This document shows positions 22,173 to 30,416 of a stretch of DNA of 33,650 bases, piece by piece. The stretch is from NCBI GenBank assembly GCA_041481365.1, contig JBGPBS010000007.1:1-33650 (forward strand), read 5' to 3'. Source of the DNA: DASPTR01 sp041481365 (GTDB lineage: Archaea > Thermoproteota > Bathyarchaeia > Bathyarchaeales > Bathycorpusculaceae). Position 1 is the stretch's first letter. The number at the start of each line of letters is the position of its first letter. A program made the translations under genes and the position numbers. The notes under the pieces are model-generated. The model saw only the letters and a list, made by a program, of their open reading frames with translations, did no database searches and was not told where the DNA came from.

Positions 22173-22948
22173 CACCAAAACTAGGCATATCAATGCTTTA
22201 CTGCTTAGGTGAACCTTTCCAGAAGATGACCGACCTGTTGGCTGGACACGCAACAGAATATGTGGAAATTGTAGACGATGGCTTTCATGAACTGAGCAAG
22301 CAGAGAGTTTCAGTTCTGAGGGAGATTGGGTCTTCCTATGGCTTGAAGTATTCGGTGCATGGACCCTTCGCTGATGTGAACATTGCCTCTCCGTCGAATC
22401 AACTGCGCCGAGCTATGCTGAAACGGCTTGAACGATCGATTATCCACGCTCAAGCCTTGGGCGCTTATGTTTGGGTTTTTCATCCTGGTATGAAAACGGG
22501 AATCAGCTCTTTCTACCCGGGCGTGGAATGGGTTCAAAACCTGAGGAGCATTCAGATCATAACCAAGTTCGCTGGAGAGTATGGAGTAAGCGTAGCCATA
22601 GAAAATGTGCCAGAACCGTACCCAGGGTTGATGAAGAGCGTGGAAGACTTCAAGGAATTTTATGCCCAATTCAACGGCGAAATAGGTATGGTTTTGGACG
22701 TAGGACACTCGAACGTCAATGGACAAACTGAGAGTTTCCTCAAGACTTTTCCAGATAAAATCGTGCACATGCATTTGAGCGATAATGATGGTAAGGGCGA
22801 TCAACACTTAGGCATAGGCCGAGGCACGGTTAATTGGCACAGACTCGCAGCCCTGATAGGAGAAATGGCCTATGACAAGACGGCGGTCGTGGAGTGCTTG
22901 GAGCAAGTGGATGAGAGCCTGCAAAAGCTGAAAGATTTGTTCGCCTAG
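22166..22948 (+). CDS. sugar phosphate isomerase/epimerase-like TIM barrel
   Basis: A 260-residue AP-endonuclease-2 / xylose-isomerase-like TIM barrel. Metal-site blocks are visible: YSVHGPFADVNIAS, WVFHPGM, VAIENVPEP (Glu), MVLDVGHSN (Asp, His), VHMHLSDNDGKGDQHLGIGRG, and a terminal AVVEC. Members include endonuclease IV, sugar isomerases and epimerases; this one lacks features to name a substrate. ATG 22166 lies inside the end of the protease gene, so translation may be coupled. It converges with rnz (4-bp overlap). Confidence 0.85.
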   Translation: MVAPKLGISMLYCLGEPFQKMTDLLAGHATEYVEIVDDGFHELSKQRVSVLREIGSSYGLKYSVHGPFADVNIASPSNQLRRAMLKRLERSIIHAQALGAYVWVFHPGMKTGISSFYPGVEWVQNLRSIQIITKFAGEYGVSVAIENVPEPYPGLMKSVEDFKEFYAQFNGEIGMVLDVGHSNVNGQTESFLKTFPDKIVHMHLSDNDGKGDQHLGIGRGTVNWHRLAALIGEMAYDKTAVVECLEQVDESLQKLKDLFA

Positions 22949-23868
22949 CTGTCGCTGAATGGGATTTCCAGCTTCATGAAATCTTCTGCCACCTGCGTGT
23001 TCCTGAAGATTTTCTTGGCCTGATCCAGCAGCTTGTTCACATCTCCATACCTCGCGCTGACATGCGTCAAGATCAATTGTTCCACCTTGGCCTTCCTTGC
23101 GTCGCGGGCTGCCTGGCTGGGAGTAGAATGCCCATCCTCTGCTGCCCTTTCCGCAAGGTCATCATCCAAGGTGGCATCGTGAATAAGCAAGCTTGCTCCA
23201 GCCGCGAGTTTTACCAAGTTCTTGAAAGGTTTCGTGTCCCCCGTGTAGACGATCTTTCTTGCTTTTCTGACCTTTCCAACGACCTCATCTGGCTTCACGA
23301 TTCTTCCAGCTTGAATTCGGACTTCATGTCCCTGTTGGAGTTTTGACCATAATGGTCCCTCAGGAATTCCTAGGTTTTTGGCTTTCTCGGGATGGAATCT
23401 TCCAGGTCTGGGCTTCTCCACGAGTGCATATGCTAGGCTTGGAATCACGTGGTTTGCCCACGCTGCCTGAATGATGTATTCCGCTTCTTCGCATACGATC
23501 CCTTCCTCTTCTATCTCGTGGATCTCAATCTGAAAAGTAAGGGCAAACTGCACTGTTTTCTTGATACATTCTAGAAATTCTTTTATGCCTGGTGGACCAT
23601 AGACGTCAAGCTTCCTTTCTCTATCGAGCAGAGCCATCGTCTGCATCAACCCAGGCAAGCCTAGGACATGGTCCCCGTGCATGTGAGTCACGAAGATCTT
23701 CATCTTTCGATGGAAGCCGCCTCCGGCCTTTATCATCTGTCTCTGGACGCCTTCGCCGCAGTCGAGCATTATCTGCTCGCCCTTGCGCTGTATCAGAATG
23801 GCGGGTAGGCTTCTGCTGGGTGTTGGGACACTTCCTCCCGTTCCGAGGAAAGTCACGCGCAGGCTCAT
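22945..23868 (-). CDS. rnz: ribonuclease Z
   Basis: A 307-residue tRNase Z that cuts 3' trailers from pre-tRNA. The metallo-beta-lactamase signature is THMHGDHVLG (H62, H64, D66, H67), with further metal ligands in YTGDTKPF and DATLDDDLAERAAEDGHST. The archaeal/bacterial short form has this length. A Gly/Pro-rich flexible arm (LVEKPRPGRFHPEKAKNLGI) is present. It is last in the mvaA-prs-trmG10-rnz operon, 3 bp after the trmG10 stop, next to another tRNA-maturation gene. Confidence 0.95.
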   Translation of the reverse strand: MSLRVTFLGTGGSVPTPSRSLPAILIQRKGEQIMLDCGEGVQRQMIKAGGGFHRKMKIFVTHMHGDHVLGLPGLMQTMALLDRERKLDVYGPPGIKEFLECIKKTVQFALTFQIEIHEIEEEGIVCEEAEYIIQAAWANHVIPSLAYALVEKPRPGRFHPEKAKNLGIPEGPLWSKLQQGHEVRIQAGRIVKPDEVVGKVRKARKIVYTGDTKPFKNLVKLAAGASLLIHDATLDDDLAERAAEDGHSTPSQAARDARKAKVEQLILTHVSARYGDVNKLLDQAKKIFRNTQVAEDFMKLEIPFSDS

Positions 23869-23871
23869 GTC

Positions 23872-24909
23872 TTACACCTTCTCGAACACCACGATTTCTC
23901 TCGTCAAGCTCCGGTGGACATAAACAAAATGAGACTCTAGATGCTTATAGCCATGCATCGTGCCTATCTGTCCGATTCCCAACGTTCTCGGGGACGCCAT
24001 GCATATTCTTCGCCGTTTCTTTAGCATTTCATTTGCAGCAACTAAGAGTTCTTCAACTATCTGCCTTGTGGTTCGCTTCAGAGTGGTTGAAGATATCCCG
24101 TAAGGTGGATCAGTTACGATGCTGCCAACTTCCGTCAAAGGTGGACTCCGCATGTCTGCTACGATGATGCCCTCTGGCTTGATTTTGAAGTGTGACAAGT
24201 TTCGGACGCTTCCACGTGCCATGTGACGCTGAATGTCTATGCCCACGATGCGGCAGCCAATTAGGGAAGCTTCAATAAGCATGGTTCCCGTGCCGCAGAA
24301 CGGGTCAAACACAAGATCTCCCTCTCGAGGCTTGGCCAAGTTCACCATGCACCTCGCGAGTTTCGCCTGCATAGCTGAAGGATGGAAGAAGGGCTTTCTT
24401 CTTGGTCTCCTCTCAACGAAGGGCTTTGCTGGAATGTCGGCAAGCTTAGCTCCAAAAATGAATCTGTTCTCCGTTACAATGCCCAACAGCGTTCTGTCAG
24501 GGTTTCTCAGGTTTACTCGTGCCGCGGGATTTCTGTCTTGCACAAGTCTGCCAAGAGTTCTCTCAAGCGCCATCTCCCCGATCTTGGGGGCATAACCCCT
24601 CACACGTTTCACGCGGACTGCGAAGCTTTCTTTTTCTCCTAAAACTTCGTCCAAGCTTGTGGCCCGCATGTTTCTGATTATTGTGTTCATTTCGGCTTCG
24701 CAATTGAAGAGCTCCAGTCCACAAACCCTAGTGAAAGCCGCCCTGCGTTTTACGACTTCAACACAGCCCAGTTGCGCTTCAAGTCTGATTACTTGGTCAA
24801 GCTTCTCTGAAAATTCATAGTCAAAACCTTCGGCCTCGAGTACAGCCTTCAACTCGGAAGCTGGAAGATGCTCATGCTCGCCTGAAAGGAAGAAGAAAAG
24901 CTTCGCCAC
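23872..24909 (-). CDS. tRNA (guanine(10)-N2)-methyltransferase, Trm-G10
   Basis: A 345-residue enzyme methylating G10 of tRNA. An N-terminal THUMP-type RNA-binding region (about 45-160, with VRVKRVRGYAPKIGEMALER) is followed by a UPF0020-type Rossmann methyltransferase. The latter has VFDPFCGTGTMLIEASLIG (SAM motif I) and the catalytic VTDPPYG (N/D-P-P-Y). It resembles archaeal Trm-G10 (TrmG10/Trm11). It lies 12 bp after prs and 3 bp before rnz, all on the minus strand, so it is co-transcribed with another tRNA-processing enzyme. Confidence 0.93.
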   Translation of the reverse strand: MAKLFFFLSGEHEHLPASELKAVLEAEGFDYEFSEKLDQVIRLEAQLGCVEVVKRRAAFTRVCGLELFNCEAEMNTIIRNMRATSLDEVLGEKESFAVRVKRVRGYAPKIGEMALERTLGRLVQDRNPAARVNLRNPDRTLLGIVTENRFIFGAKLADIPAKPFVERRPRRKPFFHPSAMQAKLARCMVNLAKPREGDLVFDPFCGTGTMLIEASLIGCRIVGIDIQRHMARGSVRNLSHFKIKPEGIIVADMRSPPLTEVGSIVTDPPYGISSTTLKRTTRQIVEELLVAANEMLKKRRRICMASPRTLGIGQIGTMHGYKHLESHFVYVHRSLTREIVVFEKV

Positions 24910-24921
24910 GCTGAAGCTCCT

Positions 24922-25794
24922 TCAACTCAGCAGTTCCTTGGCAATGAGAGACGCAAGTGAAACCTTACTGACATGACAGGGCACGCTATCGGTGCCTACG
25001 ACTTCCTCTACTCCAGCATCGAGTATGCGCCTTTCAGCGTCACCGATCAAGAGCGGATGAACGCAAGAGGCATAGATCCTTTCTGCCCCGAGATCCTTCA
25101 CGATTTTAGCAGCGGCAACGATCGTTCCACCACTGCTTATTATGTCGTCAAAGATTACTACGGTCTTGCCTTTCACTTCGAGTGATCTTTTCTCCATGCT
25201 GACCTGCCCAGTGTACCGGTCTCTCTGCTTCTCTAAACAGCCGAATCCCCCTTTTAGCACGCGCTCGGCCTGTTCAGCAATGTATACTGCGCCTTCATCC
25301 GGGGCGAGTGCGAAAGCTCCTTCCAGGCCTCGCTGTTTGAAATACTCAGCCAACAAGGGGATTGCTGAGACCGTCTTCGCCGGGAAGGGAAATCTGTTAA
25401 GAACTTTCTCTTGATGCACGTTGACTGTTAAGAGGCTGTCGACGCCTGCGACGTTAAGCATGTTCGCGATTGTTTCGATGCTCAGGGCCTCGCCTGGCAA
25501 GAAGATTTTGTCTTGACGAGCATAGGCCATGTAGGGTACGACGGCTTTTACGTTTCTTGCTCCGCTTCTTTTCGCCGCGTCCGCCATCAGGGCCAGCTGG
25601 ATCAGTCTTGAGTCTTGCGGAGGACTCGTCGTTTGAACAATAACCGCTTCATCTTCTTCCAGCCTGCCTTCTAATCTTGTATAAGATTCTCCATCAGGAA
25701 AATTCTTGAAAGCCACGGGCACCTTGTCTGCTTTTGAAAGGTCTGCTATTCTTTCTCCAAGCTGCTTTGATGAGGGACCAAGAATTATTTTCAT
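24922..25794 (-). CDS. prs: ribose-phosphate pyrophosphokinase (PRPP synthase)
   Basis: A 290-residue enzyme making PRPP from ribose-5-P and ATP. It starts MKIILGPSSKQLGERIA. NFPDGESYTR is the N-terminal block, YMAYARQDKIFLPGEALS holds the ATP-binding part, EKQRDRYTGQVSM includes the catalytic Lys-x-Arg flexible loop, and VVIFDDIISSGGTI is the PRPP-binding loop. The length and lack of the bacterial regulatory insert match the archaeal type. It is 33 bp after mvaA and 12 bp before trmG10. Confidence 0.95.
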   Translation of the reverse strand: MKIILGPSSKQLGERIADLSKADKVPVAFKNFPDGESYTRLEGRLEEDEAVIVQTTSPPQDSRLIQLALMADAAKRSGARNVKAVVPYMAYARQDKIFLPGEALSIETIANMLNVAGVDSLLTVNVHQEKVLNRFPFPAKTVSAIPLLAEYFKQRGLEGAFALAPDEGAVYIAEQAERVLKGGFGCLEKQRDRYTGQVSMEKRSLEVKGKTVVIFDDIISSGGTIVAAAKIVKDLGAERIYASCVHPLLIGDAERRILDAGVEEVVGTDSVPCHVSKVSLASLIAKELLS

Positions 25795-25827
25795 CTTCTC
25801 GCCAAACCTAGATGCAGCTGCTGGTTT

Positions 25828-27114
25828 TTAGATTTTTCCAGAGGACTCACGTTCTTCGATTAATTCCTTTGCCCTATCCACCCGGATTTTTCGTTCTCGA
25901 ACCATTTTCTCGGCAACTAGATCGATCAGCTCGCCCGTTGCGCCCGCCGCCACGGCCATGTTTCTCGCATGAAGTGACATGTGACCCCTTTGAATCCCCT
26001 CATTGACCAGAGCTCTTAGGGCTCCTAGATTTTGAGCCAGACCGACAGAAGCCAGAACCTCCCCGAACTCGTTCGCAGTCTTTACACCGAGGATCTTCAC
26101 CGCGATCTTTGCTATCGGATGCGTTCGCACCGCTCCGCCGACCAAGCCTACTGCCATTGGCAGCTCAATTGAACCCACTAGGTCGCCGTTCTGGTTTTTC
26201 TCCCACGTGGAAAGTGAAGTGTAATGGCTGTTCTTAGCTGCATAAGCGTGTGCCCCGGCTTCGATTCCGCGGTGGTCATTGCAGGTTGCGAGTACGACAG
26301 CTATTATGCCGTTTAGTATGCCTTTGTTATGCGTTGCGGCGCGATACGGATCTGCTACTGCAAATGCGCTAGCATTCACTATGCCTTCTACGATTTCTTC
26401 GCCTCCTACTGCCTCTTTTGGCACACTGCACCAGGCCCTTACTAGTCGTTTTACTGCCAGATTCGAAATAATGCGAAGGTACACTTTTCCCTGTGCAATG
26501 CGCTCTATCATCGGGGCCACGGCTTCAGCCATAGTATCTACGGCATTGGAGCCCATAGCATCGCGGCAGTCCACCAACAACTCTGCGATGAGCATTTTTC
26601 CTTTTGATGTATCGATCACCTTTGCTTCTAGATCTTTGGCTCCACCCCCGGCAGAAACAAGAACTGGATCTTGCTCGTTCGCCTTTTCCAGAAGTTCTGT
26701 TTTGGTTTGGAGAAGTCGCAGCCTTGCGGCATATGGATCTTTGACGCCCACAACTTGTACTTGTCCAATCATTATTGGAGCTGTGCTACTTGTATGAAAG
26801 CCTCCACCGTCCCTCACCATTTTTGCCGCGTAGCTCGCAGCAGCCACGACTGAAGGCTCTTCGATAGCCATGGGGATCAGGTAATCATTCTCGTTAATGA
26901 GGAAGTTGACGGCTATACCCAATGGCAGTGGAAACATGCCAACAACATTTTCTATCATGCGGTCAGCTAAATCTATGGGTAAAGAGCCGGTGTTTTGAAG
27001 CAGAGATGCTTCGTCATCTGTCAGATCGGCAAGTTCTTTGATGATTTTCAAGCGTTCTTTTGGGCCGAGTTTGTAGAAACCTGAAATTGAAGAGGATCTA
27101 CGCAATCTTATCAC
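25828..27114 (-). CDS. mvaA: 3-hydroxy-3-methylglutaryl-CoA reductase, class II
   Basis: A 428-residue class II HMG-CoA reductase, closer to the Pseudomonas mevalonii / bacterial type than to the class I enzyme of most archaea. Catalytic residues map as Glu85/86 (IEEPSVVAAAS), Lys264 (THNKGILNGI), Asp280 (CNDHRGIEAGAHAYAA) and His382 (SLHARNMA). The dinucleotide site is DAMGSNAVD. In an archaeon it would make mevalonate for isoprenoid lipids. The start is GTG 27114. It heads the operon mvaA-prs-trmG10-rnz. Its presence suggests replacement of the ancestral gene by transfer, as known in Archaeoglobus and Thermoplasma relatives. Confidence 0.93.
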   Translation of the reverse strand: MIRLRRSSSISGFYKLGPKERLKIIKELADLTDDEASLLQNTGSLPIDLADRMIENVVGMFPLPLGIAVNFLINENDYLIPMAIEEPSVVAAASYAAKMVRDGGGFHTSSTAPIMIGQVQVVGVKDPYAARLRLLQTKTELLEKANEQDPVLVSAGGGAKDLEAKVIDTSKGKMLIAELLVDCRDAMGSNAVDTMAEAVAPMIERIAQGKVYLRIISNLAVKRLVRAWCSVPKEAVGGEEIVEGIVNASAFAVADPYRAATHNKGILNGIIAVVLATCNDHRGIEAGAHAYAAKNSHYTSLSTWEKNQNGDLVGSIELPMAVGLVGGAVRTHPIAKIAVKILGVKTANEFGEVLASVGLAQNLGALRALVNEGIQRGHMSLHARNMAVAAGATGELIDLVAEKMVRERKIRVDRAKELIEERESSGKI

Positions 27115-27307
27115 GATTTCCGATGGCTGTATTGGAAGTATGACAATACTTTCAGTTTTTCCCTTTTAAGCTTTGACGAATTCTCCGTGCATTACATTGA
27201 AGGGCCATGCGCGTGTAGCTTCTTTATTCAGTCGTTGAGGAAGTTGCATCAAACTGCACGCGTTTGTCATCTGGGGCGCTCCTTGAGCATAAAAAATGGG
27301 GAAGTTT

Positions 27308-27673
27308 TTATCTCGCAAGCAATCCGCCTAGGAGTCCGCCGATTGTTGATGCAATTGCTCCGAAGAAAGCAAATATTATTGCTATGATTCCAACGAACAG
27401 ACCTGTCAAGCCGCCGAAAAGTCCGCCTAGGATCCCGCCTACAAACGCGCCCGCCGCCACAAGGCCGATTATTGCGAGTATTGCTATGATGATCCCGCCG
27501 AATATGCCTGCAAGGAAACCGGCTAACGCTCCTTTTCCAATTCCTCCAGCTATAAGTCCCGCCGCGAAGCCGCCGATGAACCCGCCTATCAAGTGTCCAA
27601 GTCCAGGAAACAGCCAGCCGAGAATTGCGGTTACTAGAAACCCAACAAAGGCTCCTAGCATTAAGCTTCCCAT
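27308..27673 (-). CDS. glycine-zipper membrane protein (DUF5518-like)
   Basis: A 121-residue, extremely hydrophobic protein with three to four membrane segments dense in Gly-x3-Gly steps (GGFIGGFAAGLIAGGIGKG, GGILGGLFGGLTGLFVGI). Such archaeal proteins are typed as DUF5518; their function is unknown, and Gly zippers imply tight helix packing or oligomers. ATG 27673 has GAGGGGA at proper spacing, and a strong TATA-like TTATTTATATTTC lies at about 27705-27717. The gene stands alone between divergent intergenic regions. Confidence 0.8.
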   Translation of the reverse strand: MGSLMLGAFVGFLVTAILGWLFPGLGHLIGGFIGGFAAGLIAGGIGKGALAGFLAGIFGGIIIAILAIIGLVAAGAFVGGILGGLFGGLTGLFVGIIAIIFAFFGAIASTIGGLLGGLLAR

Positions 27674-27764
27674 TCAATCCCCTCGATTCGTTTAGATCAA
27701 CGCAAGAAATATAAATAATTTGTCTAAAAGCAGTTTCGAAAGAAAAAATCTGCCGCCCGCAATG

Positions 27765-28775
27765 CTATCGTTTTGGAAGTGCGACGGCCGTTATCCCTAA
27801 GCGTTTGTGGACTTCTTTGGCGAATGTTTCAGCGTGTCCAACTCTGAAGTTATCTGTGATTACAAGTTTGGGTTTTGCACGTCGAACGTATTCGAGTAGC
27901 CCGTCGAAGTCTGAATGGTCGCTCAAGGCCACGACGTACTCTTTGTCAGCTTTTTGGCGACTTGGGAAATTGAATTCCCAGCCGCTTACGTGGATGCGGA
28001 AACTGTCCAGACCGACTTTGTGGCCAGCGTTCATATGACAGAAAACGATGCATGGTGAACAGGTTCCCAGAAGCTTCCTGGCTTCGTCTTCATCAGACAG
28101 CAACAAGCGTCCTATGCGCATGCCGTTCTTTTCACATACTTTGGAGACGTGAAAAACTTTTTCAGATGCAATAAAAGGCGTTCTTAGGCCAGCAGTGTGC
28201 AAGATTTGCATGACTTCTTGAAGTTTTCCATGGTACCCAAAAACATAGACTGCGCCTTGCTTCAATCCTTCCTCGACAAGCGAGACAAGCAGGCTTTTGA
28301 TGTCAACCTCGAAGGAGCGTTTGCAGGACGGGCTTCCATACGTGGCTTCCATGACGAGGACTTCTGCTTCCACCACGGGCGTATCATCGATCCTGAAGTC
28401 TCCAGTGTATACAACTCGCTTTCCATCGGAGTCCTCGACAACGACCTGGGCAGCTCCCAAAATATGGTCCGCTTTGACGAATGTGATCTTTTCTTCTCCG
28501 TACTGAAACACTCTGTCATATTCGAGTGCCTCCACGAAGCCACGTATGAGGAAGAGTGGTCCTCTGAGAACGTCTATCAGTTCTTTAGTTGGAGGCGTCA
28601 TCAGCACCTTTTGACACTTTTTCAGGCTTTGCTGGAGGCCCATCATGTGGTCAGCGTGGGCGTGACTGACCACTCTTAAGGGTCGAGCCTCGTCGAAAGA
28701 GTCGCACGCAACGCTCTTTCCAAGGCGAACTGCCCCTCGGTGCGTCACTGATGCCTCCAGCGACAAGGTTGACAA
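27765..28775 (-). CDS. metallo-beta-lactamase-fold nuclease-like protein
   Basis: A 336-residue metallo-beta-lactamase protein. SHAHADHMMGLQ gives His-x-His-x-Asp-His, HILGAAQVVV and YTGDFRIDD give further ligands, and a C-terminal region has VALSDHSDFDGLLEYVRRAKP with a late His. These features resemble archaeal relatives of the beta-CASP/SNM1 RNA-processing and ligase-associated nucleases. The exact substrate is not known. TTG 28775 has GAGG about 8 nt before it. It lies 2 bp after the UPF0201 gene, so it joins the UPF0200-UPF0201 operon and may work on RNA. Confidence 0.82.
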   Translation of the reverse strand: MSTLSLEASVTHRGAVRLGKSVACDSFDEARPLRVVSHAHADHMMGLQQSLKKCQKVLMTPPTKELIDVLRGPLFLIRGFVEALEYDRVFQYGEEKITFVKADHILGAAQVVVEDSDGKRVVYTGDFRIDDTPVVEAEVLVMEATYGSPSCKRSFEVDIKSLLVSLVEEGLKQGAVYVFGYHGKLQEVMQILHTAGLRTPFIASEKVFHVSKVCEKNGMRIGRLLLSDEDEARKLLGTCSPCIVFCHMNAGHKVGLDSFRIHVSGWEFNFPSRQKADKEYVVALSDHSDFDGLLEYVRRAKPKLVITDNFRVGHAETFAKEVHKRLGITAVALPKR

Positions 28776-28777
28776 AA

Positions 28778-29179
28778 TCAGGCCCTCATGGAAGTGAGCC
28801 AGGCAACAAGCTCGCGGGGATTTTTGCAGTCGATCTTTACCCTTATCGGTCCTAAAGGAGACTCGCCCACCTCTCTGGCAAAAGAGACGTGCCCCACGTA
28901 TGCCACCTGCTTGTTAAGGCAGAAGCACACCGTTTTTCCATCCATGCCGCCCAGCAGGACCGTTCTGGCTGCCGCGCGGATATGCTCCCTGCAGAGCAAG
29001 TTGTAGAATTTGATAAGGGGCTCTTTTCCATGCGCTTCCGCAACTAGAATGCTGCCTTTCCTCATTGGCCTCGCAATAGCGTTGATGTTCCCAAACATGT
29101 TTTCGATCGCTTTCTTGACTTTGTCTTCTGATTCGGTTGGGTTGACTTCGGCGTCTACGTGGAGGATTATGTCGTCCAT
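28778..29179 (-). CDS. UPF0201 / COG1325 RNA-binding-like protein
   Basis: A 133-residue protein matching the archaeal UPF0201 (DUF54, COG1325) group, predicted to bind RNA and linked in annotation to the exosome. The hallmark start is ILHVDAEVNPTESEDKVKKA, followed by a mixed alpha/beta region and GESPLGPIRVKIDCKNPREL near the end. The gene overlaps the upstream UPF0200 gene by 13 bp. In some archaea these two are a single fused protein (for example in Archaeoglobus), and the order here matches the fusion. Function is otherwise unproven. Confidence 0.85.
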   Translation of the reverse strand: MDDIILHVDAEVNPTESEDKVKKAIENMFGNINAIARPMRKGSILVAEAHGKEPLIKFYNLLCREHIRAAARTVLLGGMDGKTVCFCLNKQVAYVGHVSFAREVGESPLGPIRVKIDCKNPRELVAWLTSMRA

Positions 29180-29733
29180 CTTCTCTCTATCTCTCTTAGT
29201 ACTTCTCTTGCTCGGTTTTTCGCTGATCCTAGAGATTCTTCGTTGACTATAACATACTCGGCCATGGCTATAGCGTTTCCTAATCCTACGCCGAGTTCTC
29301 TGAGGTCCCGTTCATGGAATATAGTGCAGTTCTTCGGGTCGTCGCTTCTCTGGCGATTATATAATCGTTGAAACCTGGTTTCTGGTGAAGAATGGACCGC
29401 CACCAGGGTGACTCTGCCAAAGTGGTTTCTGAACTCCTCAACTTCGCTGATGCTTCTTATCCCGTCTACGACGACTTTTGCTTTCGACGCCTCTTCTATC
29501 TTGGGGATACACCGTTTTGCAATCGTGGCTTCTCCCTCCGTCCGTCTCAGTTCAAGCATAATATTGCCAATGTTCTCCGGAGTGGGCTCCAGCTTCCGTC
29601 TTTTGGCTTCTTCTCTCACCTCGTCACCCATCACAACTACGGCATAACCATTCTGCATTCCCGTGTTCATCACCAAAGATTTTCCCGAGCCAGGCATGCC
29701 TGCAACTGCAACGATGAGCTTTCGCGCGGACAT
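29167..29733 (-). CDS. UPF0200 P-loop kinase-like protein
   Basis: A 188-residue nucleotide kinase-like protein. The P-loop is VAGMPGSGKSLV near residues 11-22. Also seen are VVVMGDEVREEAKRR and VVVDGIRSISEVEEF (DGIRS is typical of UPF0200), and a C-terminal RxR-type lid region RFQRLYNRQRSDDP. It resembles dephospho-CoA kinase and adenylate kinase folds, but the substrate is unknown. It is first in the UPF0200-UPF0201-MBL operon, with a likely promoter shared divergently with thpR. Confidence 0.87.
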   Translation of the reverse strand: MSARKLIVAVAGMPGSGKSLVMNTGMQNGYAVVVMGDEVREEAKRRKLEPTPENIGNIMLELRRTEGEATIAKRCIPKIEEASKAKVVVDGIRSISEVEEFRNHFGRVTLVAVHSSPETRFQRLYNRQRSDDPKNCTIFHERDLRELGVGLGNAIAMAEYVIVNEESLGSAKNRAREVLREIERRWTT

Positions 29734-29830
29734 TCTCCATCGTGAGACTATTGTGCTTTCAAATGCAGATAATCTTTTACATCAGAAGCGTTTATGAAAA
29801 GATAGAACAGTGGTGTCTGAAGGGAGGAAT
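29734..29830. promoter_or_regulatory. divergent promoter region, UPF0200 and thpR
   Basis: This gap drives genes in both directions. GTTTATGAAAAG (about 29790-29801) is a plausible TATA box for thpR, whose Shine-Dalgarno GGGAGG (29822-29827) follows. For the minus strand, AAAAGATTATC (about 29768-29778) is a plausible box for UPF0200. Assignments rest on motif and position. Confidence 0.45.
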
Positions 29831-30403
29831 ATGGCTGAGGGTATAAGGAGCTTCATCGCGTTTGACTTGGAGAACGTGTCTGTTTTGAAGAGGATAACTG
29901 AAGCGCAAGCTATTCTAGTCAGGACTGGAGCAGATTTGAGAACTGTGGAGCCCCAGAACATCCACGTGACGGTTCGTTTTCTCGGAAATATAGTTTTAGG
30001 AATGGTTGATAGGGTCTATGAAGCGATGAAAAAGGTTCAGTTTGTTCCTTTCAATGTCAGGCTTCGCGGTCTCGGTGCTTTTCCGGATGTGCGGTATCCA
30101 CGCGTGTGCTGGGCAGGAATAACCGAGGGTGCAGACCAATTGCGAGGTATTTTCAGTCAAATGGAGCCTGGCTTGCGTGCGCTGGGTTTTGCACCCGATC
30201 CAAGAGGTTTCAGTCCTCACTTGACCATAGCCCGCGTTAAGTCGGGAAGGAACAAGGCTGAACTTGCTAGTTGCCTCTTTGAAAACGCAGATTATGATTT
30301 CGGACAAATTGATGCGGTGTGTTTGAGGCTTAAGAAAAGTGATCTGATGCCCCAGGGTCCTGTCTACTCGACTCAGAGAGAGGTCTGCCAGCAAAAGCAA
30401 TGA
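29831..30403 (+). CDS. thpR: RNA 2',3'-cyclic phosphodiesterase (2'-5' RNA ligase family)
   Basis: A 190-residue two-histidine (2H) phosphoesterase. The paired motifs are IHVTVRF (H45, T47) and PHLTIARV (H130, T132). It opens RSFIAFDLEN, as usual. The family opens 2',3'-cyclic phosphates and can join tRNA halves 2'-5' in vitro. ATG 29831 is chosen over the upstream GTG 29810 because GGGAGG sits 3-8 nt before it. It is 13 bp upstream of cca, forming a tRNA/RNA-end operon. Confidence 0.93.
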   Translation: MAEGIRSFIAFDLENVSVLKRITEAQAILVRTGADLRTVEPQNIHVTVRFLGNIVLGMVDRVYEAMKKVQFVPFNVRLRGLGAFPDVRYPRVCWAGITEGADQLRGIFSQMEPGLRALGFAPDPRGFSPHLTIARVKSGRNKAELASCLFENADYDFGQIDAVCLRLKKSDLMPQGPVYSTQREVCQQKQ

Positions 30404-30416
30404 AAGGGCCATTCCC

